NCBI GenBank assembly: GCA_016838885.1
Contig: JAEKNW010000264.1
Location: 1-42,237, forward strand
DNA: 42,237 nt
From: Candidatus Cloacimonadota bacterium
GTDB lineage: Bacteria; Cloacimonadota; Cloacimonadia; Cloacimonadales; JAFGVF01
Direction: 5' to 3'
Part shown: positions 1-9,500 of the stretch, in pieces
Position numbering within the stretch: the stretch's first letter is position 1
Layout of the letters: the number at the start of each line of letters is the position of its first letter
The notes under the pieces: generated by a model
The model's input: only the letters and a program-made list of their open reading frames with translations
Told to the model about the DNA's origin: nothing
The model's database searches: none
Position numbers and translations under genes: made by a program

Positions 1-2
1 GA

Positions 3-137
3 TTTAATACTAACAAGCTTACAGCTTGGGGCGGAGAGAATCTCCACCGTCCGACAGAAGAGGCTATGTTACCAATAAACAATCATTATAAAATGTCAAG
101 AAAACTCGAAGATGGGCAATATTATAGACTTCTTTAA
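3..137 (+). CDS. C-terminal end of an unidentified protein (cut by window edge)
   Basis: An open frame enters from the left edge and reads 44 codons to TAA at 135-137. The translated end (…RKLEDGQYYRLL) has a balanced composition and no low-complexity bias, so it may be the real tail of a gene upstream of the tRNA. I do not recognise the family. It lies left of the tRNA and so in the presumed core chromosome, not the island. Confidence 0.45.
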   Translation, partial: FNTNKLTAWGGENLHRPTEEAMLPINNHYKMSRKLEDGQYYRLL

Positions 138-254
138 GGATAAGCTATAGGGGAGAGTAGCTTGCCACTTGAACAGTCTTCCAACTCTTAAAAAGATTCA
201 CTTCTAAGAAAAATCTTGACACCAATACCAAGTCCTCACTTTTTGATTATCAGT

Positions 255-331
255 GCCCCCGTAGCTCAGTAGGATAGAGCAGTTCCCTCCTAAGGAAAAG
301 GTCAGCCGTTCGAATCGGCTCGGGGGTGCCA
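255..331 (+). tRNA. tRNA-Arg (anticodon CCT)
   Basis: The cloverleaf can be folded by eye. Acceptor strand GCCCCCG (255-261) pairs with CGGGGGT (321-327), the first pair being G-U. The D stem is GCTC/GAGC. The anticodon loop CTCCTAA (287-293) has CCT at 289-291, which reads AGG. The T arm is AGCCG-TTCGAAT-CGGCT (304-320). The discriminator is G328 and CCA is encoded at 329-331. The outermost anticodon-stem pair (G282-A298) is a mismatch. Its 3' part is duplicated twice downstream, marking it as the integration target of the islands. Confidence 0.95.
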
Positions 332-334
332 ATT
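288..334 (+). repeat. att core copy 1, inside the intact tRNA-Arg
   Basis: This 47-bp stretch runs from the anticodon loop through the encoded CCA and recurs exactly at 28269-28315. It recurs with two mismatches (first 44 bp) at 38958-39001. Identity starting in the anticodon loop and running to the tRNA 3' end is the classic footprint of tyrosine-integrase insertion into a tRNA gene, which keeps the tRNA functional on the left. Confidence 0.9.
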
Positions 335-339
335 TTTAA

Positions 340-388
340 GTGAAAAGTGAAAAGTGAAAAGTGAAAAGTGAAGAGTGAAAAGTGAAGA
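340..388 (+). repeat. Seven tandem heptamers, GTGAAAA/GTGAAGA
   Basis: Seven 7-bp units follow the att core directly. Shorter versions of the same array follow the other two att copies (28318-28345, 39007-39027). It may be the left-arm sequence of the islands (integrase or accessory-factor sites), or merely a simple repeat common in this genome, since a similar tract occurs at about 4984-5024 away from any att copy. Confidence 0.8.
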
Positions 389-802
389 GTTGAACCCGGA
401 AGTGAAAAATTAACTGGGAATGCGGGCAACTTGACCGCCTTAAGCACGCTAGTGCTTAGAATAAAAGCTCCATAGGAGCGCCACATTTTAAAAGAATATT
501 TATCAATCTAATACATTAAAGATATTTTTAGTTACAATCAACATCTAGTATGTTTCGGAAGGAACTATCGCTACTAAATAGCCCTACAAAGCTCTCAATA
601 AGTATTAACTATTTCACAAGTAAATATTTTTACAATAAAATTAATATTCTCTAATATTTCCCTTGACATAGATAAATAAATTTAGAATTATTGCAATAGT
701 TATTATATTAGTGCCGAAATTAGATGTCACCACACTGCTACAGCACTAAAGATAATAGCGTTATAATAGGATATTAACAAAATAAAGCATGGAGGAAAGC
801 AT
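389..802. other. Non-coding left end of island 1, with hairpins
   Basis: No convincing gene. Two perfect small hairpins are present: TAAGCAC-GCTA-GTGCTTA at 441-458 and GCTCC-ATA-GGAGC at 467-479. The remainder is very AT-rich. A TTGACA hexamer at 663-668 followed by TTTAGAATT could belong to the promoter of the next gene, but the spacing is poor. The next gene has a clear ribosome binding site (GGAGGAAA) ending a few bases before its ATG. Confidence 0.5.
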
Positions 803-3800
803 ATGAAAAGATTCTTTATTACTGTGGTTATATTGGCCATACTCATAACAAATTTATTTGCAATTCAAGTCGATCCAAGGAAACAATTATCTTTAAATGA
901 AAAAAGTACAAAACCTTTACCACAGAATAGTAGGTTTATCCCTACATATAATTTCGCAATCGAACCAGTGTCTATAATCGAGAACTATTATGATTATTTT
1001 CCAGGATCTTATAACGGCAAACCAATGCAAAGAGTTCAAACTCCTACTTTGGACGGACACTGGTTAACATTTCATGCTAGAACTTCTGCAAGTTCTAACC
1101 GTAGAGTCTATAAAACATTTATCGATAACACAGGAAGTATCTTATCAAATACTGCTTTTAGTGCAGCTGATAATTGGGAAGGATATCCTGGTATGGCAAC
1201 AACAGCAGGAGGAAGACCCCTTTTAGCTTACCATGTTAACTTAGACGCTGATGCAGATCTGGAAGTAGCCTTCGGTTATGATGCTGTTATTGGTGGACTT
1301 GCTCTTGGTATTCACTCTAGTATTTATACAATTATCGACAATCCAATAGATATTTATGTTAACGGAACCACTGTGTCCACTAACGAATTTATCTGGCCTT
1401 CTGTGCAAATCGGACCTTCACCAACTGCAGGTTCACAACGTGTTTATATCATGGGAAAAAATGCAAGAGATAACGGTTCTGCTATTTCAGAAAATGTAGT
1501 TATGTACTACAAAGATTTCACTGAACAAGAAATTGAATTCCAAAGTTTAGATGGAACTGGTTGGTCTATGACTTCTATTCCTGAATTGAACCAATGGAAC
1601 TCATCAACAGGTGAATGGAGAAGACCTTACATGTCTTTCATCGTTCATGAAGATAAAGCTTACTATATCGGTTACCATATTGCTTATACTGAATCAGGAG
1701 AGGCCGGAACACCTATTGAAGAAGGGACCCTTACTGCTTTCGTATGTAATAACTATGGTGAAGGTGAGTGGCAACGTTACTCAACTTATGGTGATTTTGA
1801 AGTTATCAATCCACCTTTTATCGATCCTAACACTGGTGAGCCTTTATCTCCTGGTCAAAACTATTTCAATGATGTAACAGAGGGAGATTTAAAACTGAGC
1901 TCAGGACAGTCTGGTTATTTTAGTACATCGATAGATAATGAAGGAAGAATACATTTCCCTGCTTTCTTTACTGTCGGAACCAACGAAGGATCATATTATC
2001 CAGAACTCCATACAGTAAAAAATATTACATTTGACACAAGTACTTTTGAATGGTCAATTGCTGAAGTTTATCCTAAGAAAAAAAATAATTCTGATCCATT
2101 TTATCCTAATGACCCAATAGATATTACTCAGTATAATTCAACCAACAAATACCCAAGTAATGCAATGTGGGAAGCATGGGATCAGGATGGTGATGGTATT
2201 GTAGATCAAGTCATGGATGATGGGAGCTGGGATGGAATTGATGATGGAATTACACCTGAGGATACTGATTATTGGGGCAAACCAATACTCTCTTCAATAT
2301 GGCCATACATGTATTGGGATTCAGCTGCTGCTGATGGTGCAATGATGTACCATCTTCACACTGCACAAATTACCAATGCTAATGAACATGGCATGATGGC
2401 AATGGTATGGCAAGATGCTGATAAAGCTCGTTTAGCTAATCTCTATCTAGAAGATTACCCTGAATATGTTCCTTACCAAAATATGGCTGAAATTGTAATT
2501 TCTGTGTCAGCTAACAATGGTAGACATTGGTCAGAACCAATCTTCTTAAACGGTGTTAGTACTCCTGAAATGCAAGGCGAAATTCCTGAATTCCCTTACT
2601 TAGGTTCAGAAGTTGATTATATCGGCGAAGATGAAGAAGGTAACTTAATCGGTCGTGTTCATGTTATGTATCTTGATGATGAAACTTATGGTTCATCAGT
2701 TCAAGGCATCGGTCAAGCTACTGGTGGAACAATGAAATATATGGCTCTGGATATTGCTTTTGGTTATTCTCAGATTCCAGAAGAGGTAGGTTCAATCTAT
2801 GATATACAATATACTCCAAATGCAGGTTCCGATGGTACTTATCCTTCACTATTTGAAGGTGAAGAAGTAACTGTTCAAGGTGTTGTTACTGCAAATAATG
2901 CTAGTCAAGGATCCGACCAGTTTGGAAAGTTTATTATCTCTGAACTAGAAGGAGGTGCTTGGAATAGTATCTATATTAACCACGGGGATACTGGTGTAGA
3001 AATTGGTGATTTAGTTGAAGTTAACGGAACTATTGATGAGTCTAATGGTTTTACAGAATTAACCAATTGTAGCGTTACAATCCTTAGCTCTAATAATCCA
3101 GTGCCAAATCCAATAATTATTAATACAGGTCATTTGGTTAGTGGATTTACTGCTGAGTCTTACGAAAGTTGTCTGGTGAAAGTCATAAATGCAACAGTTA
3201 GTCAAGAACCCGATGTCGAAGGCAAATGGGCTGTTAATGATGGTTCAGGTTCATGTTTTGTAGGTAATTTATTTGAGATAAATCATAGTCCTAGTTTAGG
3301 GACAATTTATGATTCAATTACTGGTTGTGTAAGTTATCTATCAGGTAACTATACTATTAATCCAAGAACTGAGAATGACTTAGTTGTGATCCAAACTGTT
3401 CCCAATGTTACTGGGCGAATAGTCTCACTTGACTCAATAACCGGAATTGAGGCAAACATTGCATTGATAGGTTCCCAAAACTATTTTTCAAATTCCATAG
3501 CTGAAGGATACTTTAACATAGCTAATGTTGTCGAAGGAAGTTATGTATTAGTTGTTACCTCTCCTTGGTATGACAACTATAGCGAGCTTGTTGAAATAGT
3601 AGAAGATGATGTTAATTACTTTGATGTTATTATGAGTGAAAAACTTTTACCTGCTAGTAATGTTGTTGCTAACTTAACAGATATGGACTATGTAGTGCAC
3701 TTAACTTGGTCTGAACCAATTTTAAACAGGGAAATAGGTTCTAATAAACAAAAAGAAGTTAGTCTTATAACCAAAGCAGAAGATTCATTACTTACATCAT

Positions 3801-4723
3801 ATGAACAAAAAAGAGTAGCTCGTCCAGAAGTTAATTATAACATATACTGTTATAAAGAAGAAGATGAGAATATAACTGCTAACTGGGTAGAGCTAGCAAC
3901 TAATTTAAATTCCCTTTCATATATATATGTTTCCTTCCCAGTTTTAGAATTAGGAACTTATTATTGGGCTGTGGAAGCAGTTTATTCTAATGATAGAGTT
4001 GCACCTCCAACTATATCTAATGTAATCATTAAAGAGGCTATCATGCAAGAAGACTTACCTGATGTTATTCAATATGGTTCTATACAATATGGCCATCCAA
4101 GTGAGATATCTGATGTCTTAATTAAAAATATCGGTAACGGTAACCTATTGATAAGTGATATTAGTTGTGAAAATCCAAATTTTATCATAGATTATGAGGA
4201 AGTAGGGCTGTCAATTGAACCTAACGCTGAATTCATTATTCAAGTAAGATTCTTTCCACAAACTTTCGGATTTTATGAAAGTAATTTGATAATAACTAAT
4301 AATTCAAGTAATTTACCAGTTTATTCAATTAGGTTAGAAGGTTATGGAGGGGATACTCCTGCTGATCCAACTGAAGTAAATATTTCAGTGTTAGAAGATG
4401 ATGTAAATATTAGTTGGAATTCTGTTACGGAGGATATAAATCATAATCCGATTACTCCAGACCTCTACATAGTCTATTATAACGGACAAAACACCGAAGC
4501 TGATAATGACTTTTACTTCCTTTGTTCGACTAGTGGGTTGAGTTTCGAACATGTTAACGTTGGGGCTTTTAGCCCATTTATGTTTTACCGAGTAAAAGCC
4601 TATGTATATGTTAATAACGTTGTTTTGAGTCAGATTAATGACTTAGTTAGCCGGAAACAACAAGTTACTATGAAAGAAGTGGAGAAATTGCTTAGGGAAA
4701 AGAAGAGCTTTCATACTAATTAA
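803..4723 (+). CDS. Giant exported multidomain protein (Fn3/OB-like/choice-of-anchor D-type)
   Basis: A 1306-residue protein with an N-terminal signal peptide (MKRFFITVVILAILITNLFA) and a GGAGG-type ribosome site. Residues about 45-660 form a region rich in aromatic and acidic residues resembling sialidase/BNR-type exported proteins. About 680-860 looks like one or two OB-like domains (EGEEVTVQGVVTANN, then GDLVEVNGTI). About 868-945 resembles a carboxypeptidase regulatory-like fold. Fn3-like segments follow, with an ASPM/choice-of-anchor D-type segment at about 1075-1180 (IKNIGNGNLLIS). The protein ends in a basic helix and shows no YPNPFNP sorting tail, so final localisation (periplasm, surface or secreted) is open. 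No catalytic motif is seen. It is the first gene after the tRNA, within island 1. Domain names are from recognition of short motifs only. Confidence 0.85.
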   Translation: MKRFFITVVILAILITNLFAIQVDPRKQLSLNEKSTKPLPQNSRFIPTYNFAIEPVSIIENYYDYFPGSYNGKPMQRVQTPTLDGHWLTFHARTSASSNRRVYKTFIDNTGSILSNTAFSAADNWEGYPGMATTAGGRPLLAYHVNLDADADLEVAFGYDAVIGGLALGIHSSIYTIIDNPIDIYVNGTTVSTNEFIWPSVQIGPSPTAGSQRVYIMGKNARDNGSAISENVVMYYKDFTEQEIEFQSLDGTGWSMTSIPELNQWNSSTGEWRRPYMSFIVHEDKAYYIGYHIAYTESGEAGTPIEEGTLTAFVCNNYGEGEWQRYSTYGDFEVINPPFIDPNTGEPLSPGQNYFNDVTEGDLKLSSGQSGYFSTSIDNEGRIHFPAFFTVGTNEGSYYPELHTVKNITFDTSTFEWSIAEVYPKKKNNSDPFYPNDPIDITQYNSTNKYPSNAMWEAWDQDGDGIVDQVMDDGSWDGIDDGITPEDTDYWGKPILSSIWPYMYWDSAAADGAMMYHLHTAQITNANEHGMMAMVWQDADKARLANLYLEDYPEYVPYQNMAEIVISVSANNGRHWSEPIFLNGVSTPEMQGEIPEFPYLGSEVDYIGEDEEGNLIGRVHVMYLDDETYGSSVQGIGQATGGTMKYMALDIAFGYSQIPEEVGSIYDIQYTPNAGSDGTYPSLFEGEEVTVQGVVTANNASQGSDQFGKFIISELEGGAWNSIYINHGDTGVEIGDLVEVNGTIDESNGFTELTNCSVTILSSNNPVPNPIIINTGHLVSGFTAESYESCLVKVINATVSQEPDVEGKWAVNDGSGSCFVGNLFEINHSPSLGTIYDSITGCVSYLSGNYTINPRTENDLVVIQTVPNVTGRIVSLDSITGIEANIALIGSQNYFSNSIAEGYFNIANVVEGSYVLVVTSPWYDNYSELVEIVEDDVNYFDVIMSEKLLPASNVVANLTDMDYVVHLTWSEPILNREIGSNKQKEVSLITKAEDSLLTSYEQKRVARPEVNYNIYCYKEEDENITANWVELATNLNSLSYIYVSFPVLELGTYYWAVEAVYSNDRVAPPTISNVIIKEAIMQEDLPDVIQYGSIQYGHPSEISDVLIKNIGNGNLLISDISCENPNFIIDYEEVGLSIEPNAEFIIQVRFFPQTFGFYESNLIITNNSSNLPVYSIRLEGYGGDTPADPTEVNISVLEDDVNISWNSVTEDINHNPITPDLYIVYYNGQNTEADNDFYFLCSTSGLSFEHVNVGAFSPFMFYRVKAYVYVNNVVLSQINDLVSRKQQVTMKEVEKLLREKKSFHTN

Positions 4724-4755
4724 CTCGAATTAAATCGAATTACACGAATTATAAA

Positions 4756-4779
4756 AAAGCCCTGCTTACGCGGGGCTTT
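4756..4779 (+). terminator. Hairpin after the giant exported gene
   Basis: AAAGCCC (4756-4762) pairs with GGGCTTT (4773-4779), with an inner GC/GC extension around a TTAC loop. It starts 32 bases past the stop codon at 4723. The A-tract before it gives a T-tract on the opposite strand, so it may terminate in both directions. Confidence 0.65.
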
Positions 4780-5216
4780 ATCGATGAAAAGAGGGAAATG
4801 AGGAGATAGAGAGATAGAGAGGCACACAAAAAAGAGGAAGATTCTTCACTCGAATCAACTCGAATTAAAACGAATAAACACGAATTAGTTTGTGAATGGA
4901 AACAGAGATAGAGCCCATGGTCGGAAGGAGGGCGTTCCCGCCCGCACCAAGCTGAAAAGCTTGGATTATCTTCTTGCTTTGCAAGAATGAAAAATGAAAA
5001 ATGAAAAGTGAAAAATGAAAAATAGTGTGTAAAAAAAAGAGGACACATCAAAAAAAAGGTTAAAACAGGTTAAATCTCTAATTAACAGTGCTTTTGTGAT
5101 ATTTTTGTGATTTTGTGTTAATCCCAAAAAAAGCAGTAGATCTTTGAGAATAGCACTATATTCTTTTGCAAAAGTAACTTCCATAATCATCAGGAATATA
5201 TATATTATATGCCTTT

Positions 5217-5272
5217 TATGGATGCACCCCCTGTGTCCCCCTCAAAGAAGGGGATTTTGCTATAAGAATCTG
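5217..5272 (+). repeat. Dispersed 56-bp repeat, copy 1
   Basis: This sequence contains the imperfect hairpin TCCCCCTCAAAGAAGGGGA. It matches the reverse complement of 42085-42140 with one mismatch over about 56 bp. Coding is unlikely. It looks like a genome-wide intergenic repeat rather than an element end, because the two copies enclose unrelated islands. Confidence 0.85.
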
Positions 5273-5300
5273 CACTCTTCACCTGTGATACGTAGCTTTC

Positions 5301-5368
5301 TACTTCGCTTATACATACTACATAGCTTTAGCGAAGTAGTAAGCTATGTAGAATGTATTAGCGAAGTA
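5301..5368. repeat. Palindromic repeat cluster (AGCGAAGTA units)
   Basis: CTACATAGCTT (5319-5329) and AAGCTATGTAG (5341-5351) form a perfect 11-bp inverted repeat. Its loop contains AGCGAAGTA (5330-5338), which recurs at 5360-5368 and inverted as TACTTCGCT at 5301-5309. It lies just past the 3' end of the minus-strand gene ending at 5372, so it may act as a terminator or a structured RNA end. Confidence 0.7.
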
Positions 5369-5371
5369 TTA

Positions 5372-5647
5372 CTAAAGCTCTACTTCACCATTCGGGTTAA
5401 ACCAAAGAGTCTTTGGCACTTGATAATCACACTTCTTTAAAATTGTTGTTTCATCTAACTTACCTGTGAAATTCCTGTATCCTGCGGCTCTTATCTGGGA
5501 AGAGCCTTCCTTGTTCTCTACGACATACATATCCATAGTATCATCCCTAAAAGCCTCAAATAAGGAAGCCATCAGCTTGGGAAGTATCTTCGCTAATTCT
5601 CGGGCAACATTACTGGTAGCAAACATTCTTAACGGTTTTTTGAGCAT
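5372..5647 (-). CDS. Hypothetical protein, 91 aa
   Basis: The ORF has a good ribosome site (AAAGGAC about 8 bases before the ATG) and ordinary amino-acid composition, unlike the low-complexity ORFs left of it. The N-terminal half is predicted helical (NVARELAKILPKLMASLFEAF) and the C-terminal half looks beta-rich (MYVVENKEG, TLWFNPNGEVEL). There is no signal peptide, membrane segment or known motif. It stands alone, divergent from the BREX operon, with about 300 bp of shared upstream DNA. A role in controlling the neighbouring operon is possible but nothing in the sequence shows it. Confidence 0.55.
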   Translation of the reverse strand: MLKKPLRMFATSNVARELAKILPKLMASLFEAFRDDTMDMYVVENKEGSSQIRAAGYRNFTGKLDETTILKKCDYQVPKTLWFNPNGEVEL

Positions 5648-5956
5648 AAATTTGTCCTTTTTAATTGTTAATAGTTTAATTGATTATCCTTTATACCTTA
5701 GATTAGTTGAGGGTGGGAGGTAGCATTAATTAATACTATAAATATTATATATAGTTGAAAAGGTTGTATTTACGGTTTTTTATATCCTTTATAAACAATT
5801 TACTTGACTAAATGATACATCCAAACAATAAGTTAAACCTATATAGTATTACGTTGAGATCAACTGGTTATAAGTGGTCTTTTTTTTATAAGTTGAGAGA
5901 TTTTGAGATAAATATAAAGTAGTTAATGTCTTTAATATGATCAATAAAGGAAGAAT
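5648..5956. promoter_or_regulatory. Divergent upstream region of the BREX operon
   Basis: About 309 bp of AT-rich DNA between divergent genes; it must hold the BREX promoter. A TTGACT hexamer (5804-5809) and TATAGTATT further right (about 5842-5850) are candidate elements, but their spacing is not standard. A small palindrome GTTGA-GA-TCAAC lies at about 5853-5864 and could be an operator. None of these is decisive. Confidence 0.35.
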
Positions 5957-6097
5957 ATGAGTAGATTAAGCTCACTATTAAAACAAAAGGATTATGTTGG
6001 TAAAACAAACATTTCTAATAACTTAACTGAAGGAATAGCCATTGGCTGTTATAAACTATTAGTAAAAGATAATGATCATCAAAGAAAATCATGCTGA
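5957..6097 (+). CDS. Small 46-aa ORF overlapping the start of brxF
   Basis: ATG at 5957 follows a strong ribosome site (AAAGGAAG at 5946-5953). The frame runs 46 codons to TGA at 6095-6097 and overlaps the brxF start (6091) by 7 bases, the usual layout of translational coupling. The product begins MSRLSSLLKQKDYVG and ends KLLVKDNDHQRKSC: basic, soluble, with no membrane segment. I do not recognise it. brxF itself has no obvious ribosome site other than reading through this ORF. It could be a true first gene of the operon, a leader peptide, or the tail of a decayed gene. Confidence 0.6.
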   Translation: MSRLSSLLKQKDYVGKTNISNNLTEGIAIGCYKLLVKDNDHQRKSC

Positions 6098-6546
6098 AAG
6101 ATAGGTTAAAAGAAATCCAAAAATTACGTAATAAGCTCTGCTTAATACCAGTAAATGGTGTGACCAAAGATATTATTTATACATTTAATAATACTTATAA
6201 TATTAATTCTATCAATATTGGGTTTGAGCTGTCGAAAGTTTTGAAGAACGAAGATTTAGGTAAAAACCTTCCAATAATAGCTGTCGAAAGTTTTCGTAAA
6301 ATTATAGAAGGAAGCACTTCAGTTTATCTTGATCAAGAAACAATTATGGTATATAATTTAGGAATTTTATTAGAAGATGACCTTAATCTTAATTTAGAGA
6401 GCATTTTATTAGAAATCAGCAAAAATATAGTTGTTATTTTATTATGGGAAGGTGAAATATCTAAGCAGGGATTGCATTTTCTCAGTATAAAGCATGGTAA
6501 ATTGTTAGAATTAACAGAAAAACATTATTTACAATTGGAGATATAA
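6091..6546 (+). CDS. brxF: BREX-3 protein BrxF, with degenerate P-loop
   Basis: This 151-aa protein is first of the six genes whose order (brxF-brxC-pglXI-brxHII-pglZ-brxA) defines type 3 BREX. From memory of the family, BrxF is a small P-loop ATPase with Walker A near residue 20 and a Walker B strand near the middle. Here the matching stretch reads LIPVNGVTKDIIYTF, without GK[ST], and the Walker B-like strand reads TIMVYNLGILL, with Tyr where Asp is expected. The rest (NIGFELSKVLK, NIVVILLWEGE) keeps the family pattern. The assignment rests on size, position and these motifs. It overlaps a small ORF upstream and is separated by one base from brxC. Confidence 0.75.
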   Translation: MLKDRLKEIQKLRNKLCLIPVNGVTKDIIYTFNNTYNINSINIGFELSKVLKNEDLGKNLPIIAVESFRKIIEGSTSVYLDQETIMVYNLGILLEDDLNLNLESILLEISKNIVVILLWEGEISKQGLHFLSIKHGKLLELTEKHYLQLEI

Positions 6547-6547
6547 T

Positions 6548-9500
6548 ATGAAGTATAAAGAATTAATTAGCTTTGATCCAATAACCGAGATCATTAAATT
6601 CAGCAGAACTGACGATTCTGAATATCAGAAGAGCATTGTTAAGAATTATGTTTTTTCCGAGGCAGTTAAAAAATATCTTTTACCTACTATGATCAAAAAT
6701 TTAGATTATTTTAATTCTGAAGAGAGTTTTGGTATTCAAGTTGTTGGTAATTATGGTACAGGTAAAAGTCATTTAATGTCCCTTGTTTCTTTATTGGCAG
6801 AAGATAAAAGTTTGCTTGACCTTGTTTCAGATGAAGATACAAAGCAAAATCTAAAGCAAATAGCAGGGAAATTCAAAGTACTTCGTTTTGAATTAGCAAC
6901 CAGCCAAGGTTTATGGGATGTCATCAGATTCAATGTTGAAAGATGGTTATCAAAAAATGGTGTTGATTTCAAATTTGAAGATCACAATCAAGAAATGTAT
7001 CTTAAACAACTGCATATTATGATGGCTTACTTTGAAGAAAAGCATTCTGATAAAGGCTTTATGATTGTTATTGATGAGATGTTAGCCTATTTGAAAAGTA
7101 GAAATACACAACAGCTCAATGAAGACTTAATGGTTCTTCAAGCTCTTGGACAAGCTTGTGACAATTCAAGATTCAAAATAATTTTTGGTGTTCAGGAACT
7201 AATTTATCACTCTCCAGAGTTCCAATTCGCTTCTGAAATGCTTCTGAAGGTAGCTGACAGGTATAAAGATGTTAATATAACAAAGGATGACATTACTTAT
7301 GTAGTAAAAAGAAGATTATTAAAGAAGGATGAACATCAAAAAGAGATAATAAGAAAGCACCTTCAAAAATTTGTTAGTCTTTTTGAGCATCTACATTCAC
7401 ATCTTGAGGAATATGTAGAATTATTCCCTGTTCATCCAGCTTACTTCGATAACTTTCAGAGAATAAAAAAAGGTAAAAGCCAAAGGGAAGTTCTCAAAAC
7501 ACTTTCATCTACTTTCAAAGAAATGATGGAAACCGATATTCCAGAAGATAATCCTGGCCTAATAACTTATGCTGATTACTGGAATGATCTCGCAAATAAC
7601 ACCTCACTTATGTCAGATCCTGATATGCGTAAGATTAAAGAGGTAACAGATACAATTAAAGATAAAATTTCAACCTATTTCATAGGTGCTAGAAAGAACA
7701 ACAAGGTCATTGCGGATAATATAGCTAATGCAACTGCTATCAAGGCTCTGCAGACAGACCTTGATAAATTAAATGGGGCAACAGCTGAAAGCCTGAAGGA
7801 TGATCTGTGCCTAACAAACAAGTTTGCTGATACTCATGAGTTTCTACTAAACATTATTGAATCTACTGCTGACGGAATAGTTAGTGCTACTCAAGGGCAG
7901 TTCTTTGTTAAGAATTCTGAAAATAATGAATATTGTATAAAAGTAGAGGGTGGAGTAAATCTTGATGTTTTAATCCAGGAGTATATGAAGCAAATGACTT
8001 TAGAAGCCAAAGATGAAGCGTTTTATGATTTTCTTCAAAAAAGTTATCCTTTGGACTCCAACACCTACCGACAAGGTTTTAAAATTTGGTCTCATTCTAT
8101 AGAGTGGCCTTCTCACAAAGCATACCGACAAGGTTACATATTCTTTGGTAGTCCCCAAGAACGATCCACAACACAACCTGTTCAATATTATTATATGTAT
8201 TTTATGCCTATCTTTGATCAGACAAAGCTTATCTTCAATAATCAAGCTGATGAAGTATATTATGTTATGTCTGACTTAAGCGATAGTTTCAAAACAGAAT
8301 TAGGATTATATGGTGCTGCTAAGTCTCTTGAAGCATCTGCAAGCAGTAATCAAAAAAAGATATATAGAGAAAAAATAGATTTTCATTTCATAAGGACAAG
8401 GGATATATTTAATAAAGAATTTGTGACAAAAACTAAGGTTCACTATCAAGATAAGATTAATAATCTCAATTCATACCAACTGCCAGGTCTTGGATCAACT
8501 CTCCAACAGACCTTTGATGATGTAACTTCCACAATTTTAGATAAATATTTCACAGAATCAAATCCTGATTATCCTAGTTTCAATACTCTTCTATCTCCTT
8601 TAACTGAAGATAATTTTAGCAATCGCATGAAATCTGCTTTTATGAAGATAACTAAACCAGAGCAAGCCAACAAAGATGGTGAAGCAATACTTAACGGTTT
8701 GGGTTTGTGGGTTCCAGGAAGTTTGGATATTCAACATTCAAAATATGCTCAAACCATCATACAAAAATTAAACAATGATATTGGTAAGGTGATTAATTGT
8801 GATGATATTCTAGAATGTTACTACCCAAAAGGAAATCTTTGGAGGTCAGTAGATTTTAAAATTGAGGCTGATCTAGAATTCTTGGTTCTCTCAGTATTAG
8901 TCTATTTGGGTAAAATTGAGATAGTCCTCTCTTCTGGTAAAAGTATTACTCCAATGAATCTAGATGAGATTAAAAACCTTTCCCAAAATGATTACTTTAG
9001 TTTTACTCATATAAAAGCACCAAAAGGTATAAATATACCTGTTATCAAAGCATTATTCAAAGCGTTAGGGATGACTGATAAAACCGCTTATTTGGATAGA
9101 GAAGAAACTTATATCGAAATGAAACATAAAGCAGAAGAGCTCTCTAAAAAAGCTGTTACTTTGGCATATAAAATTAATGAAGGTATAACATGTAAAAGCA
9201 TAGATGTACTTAGTGAACAAGAAGCTGAGCCTTATAAAGCTAAATTTAACAAGATAGCAAAAATCCTAGATAATATTCAAACATTTACTTCTGAAGCAAA
9301 GCTAAAGAACTTCCCATATACTATTGAAGACATGGAAAAGGTTTTTGATTATAAAAACGATATTAAAGAAATTGATGATATGCTCCAGCTTAGAAGTAAG
9401 TTTGATGATTATATAAATTATCTTAATCAAGCAATTCAGTATATAACAGAAGAAAGATTAATAAAAGATATTAAGGATGCAATTGGCTTACTTGCTGAAA

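Larger units (their letters stand above)
4780..5371. repeat. Intergenic zone made of several short repeat families
   Basis: No credible gene; the short ORFs here are low-complexity. Several repeats are visible. CGAATTA-type units (about 10-11 bp) occur at 4848-4888, with more at 4725-4750. A perfect hairpin CCAAGCT-GAAA-AGCTTGG precedes an AATGAAAA/AGTGAAAA tract (about 4984-5024). A TTTTGTGAT/GTTAA-type tract lies at about 5040-5115. A dispersed repeat at 5217-5272 has an inverted copy at the right edge of the window, and palindromic TAGCGAAGTA units lie at 5301-5368. Confidence 0.7.

Noticed and set aside
250-486. Minus-strand ORF of 78 codons across the tRNA
   Set aside because: It covers the tRNA and the GTGAAAA array; the protein is a low-complexity translation of repeats (HFSLFTFHFSLF).
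663-688. Sigma-70 promoter TTGACA…TTTAGAAT for the gene at 803
   Set aside because: The spacing is about 14 bp and AT-rich DNA gives such hexamers by chance; kept only as a note.
4749-5440. Several overlapping ORFs on both strands
   Set aside because: They translate simple repeats and hairpins, have no good ribosome sites and overlap one another.
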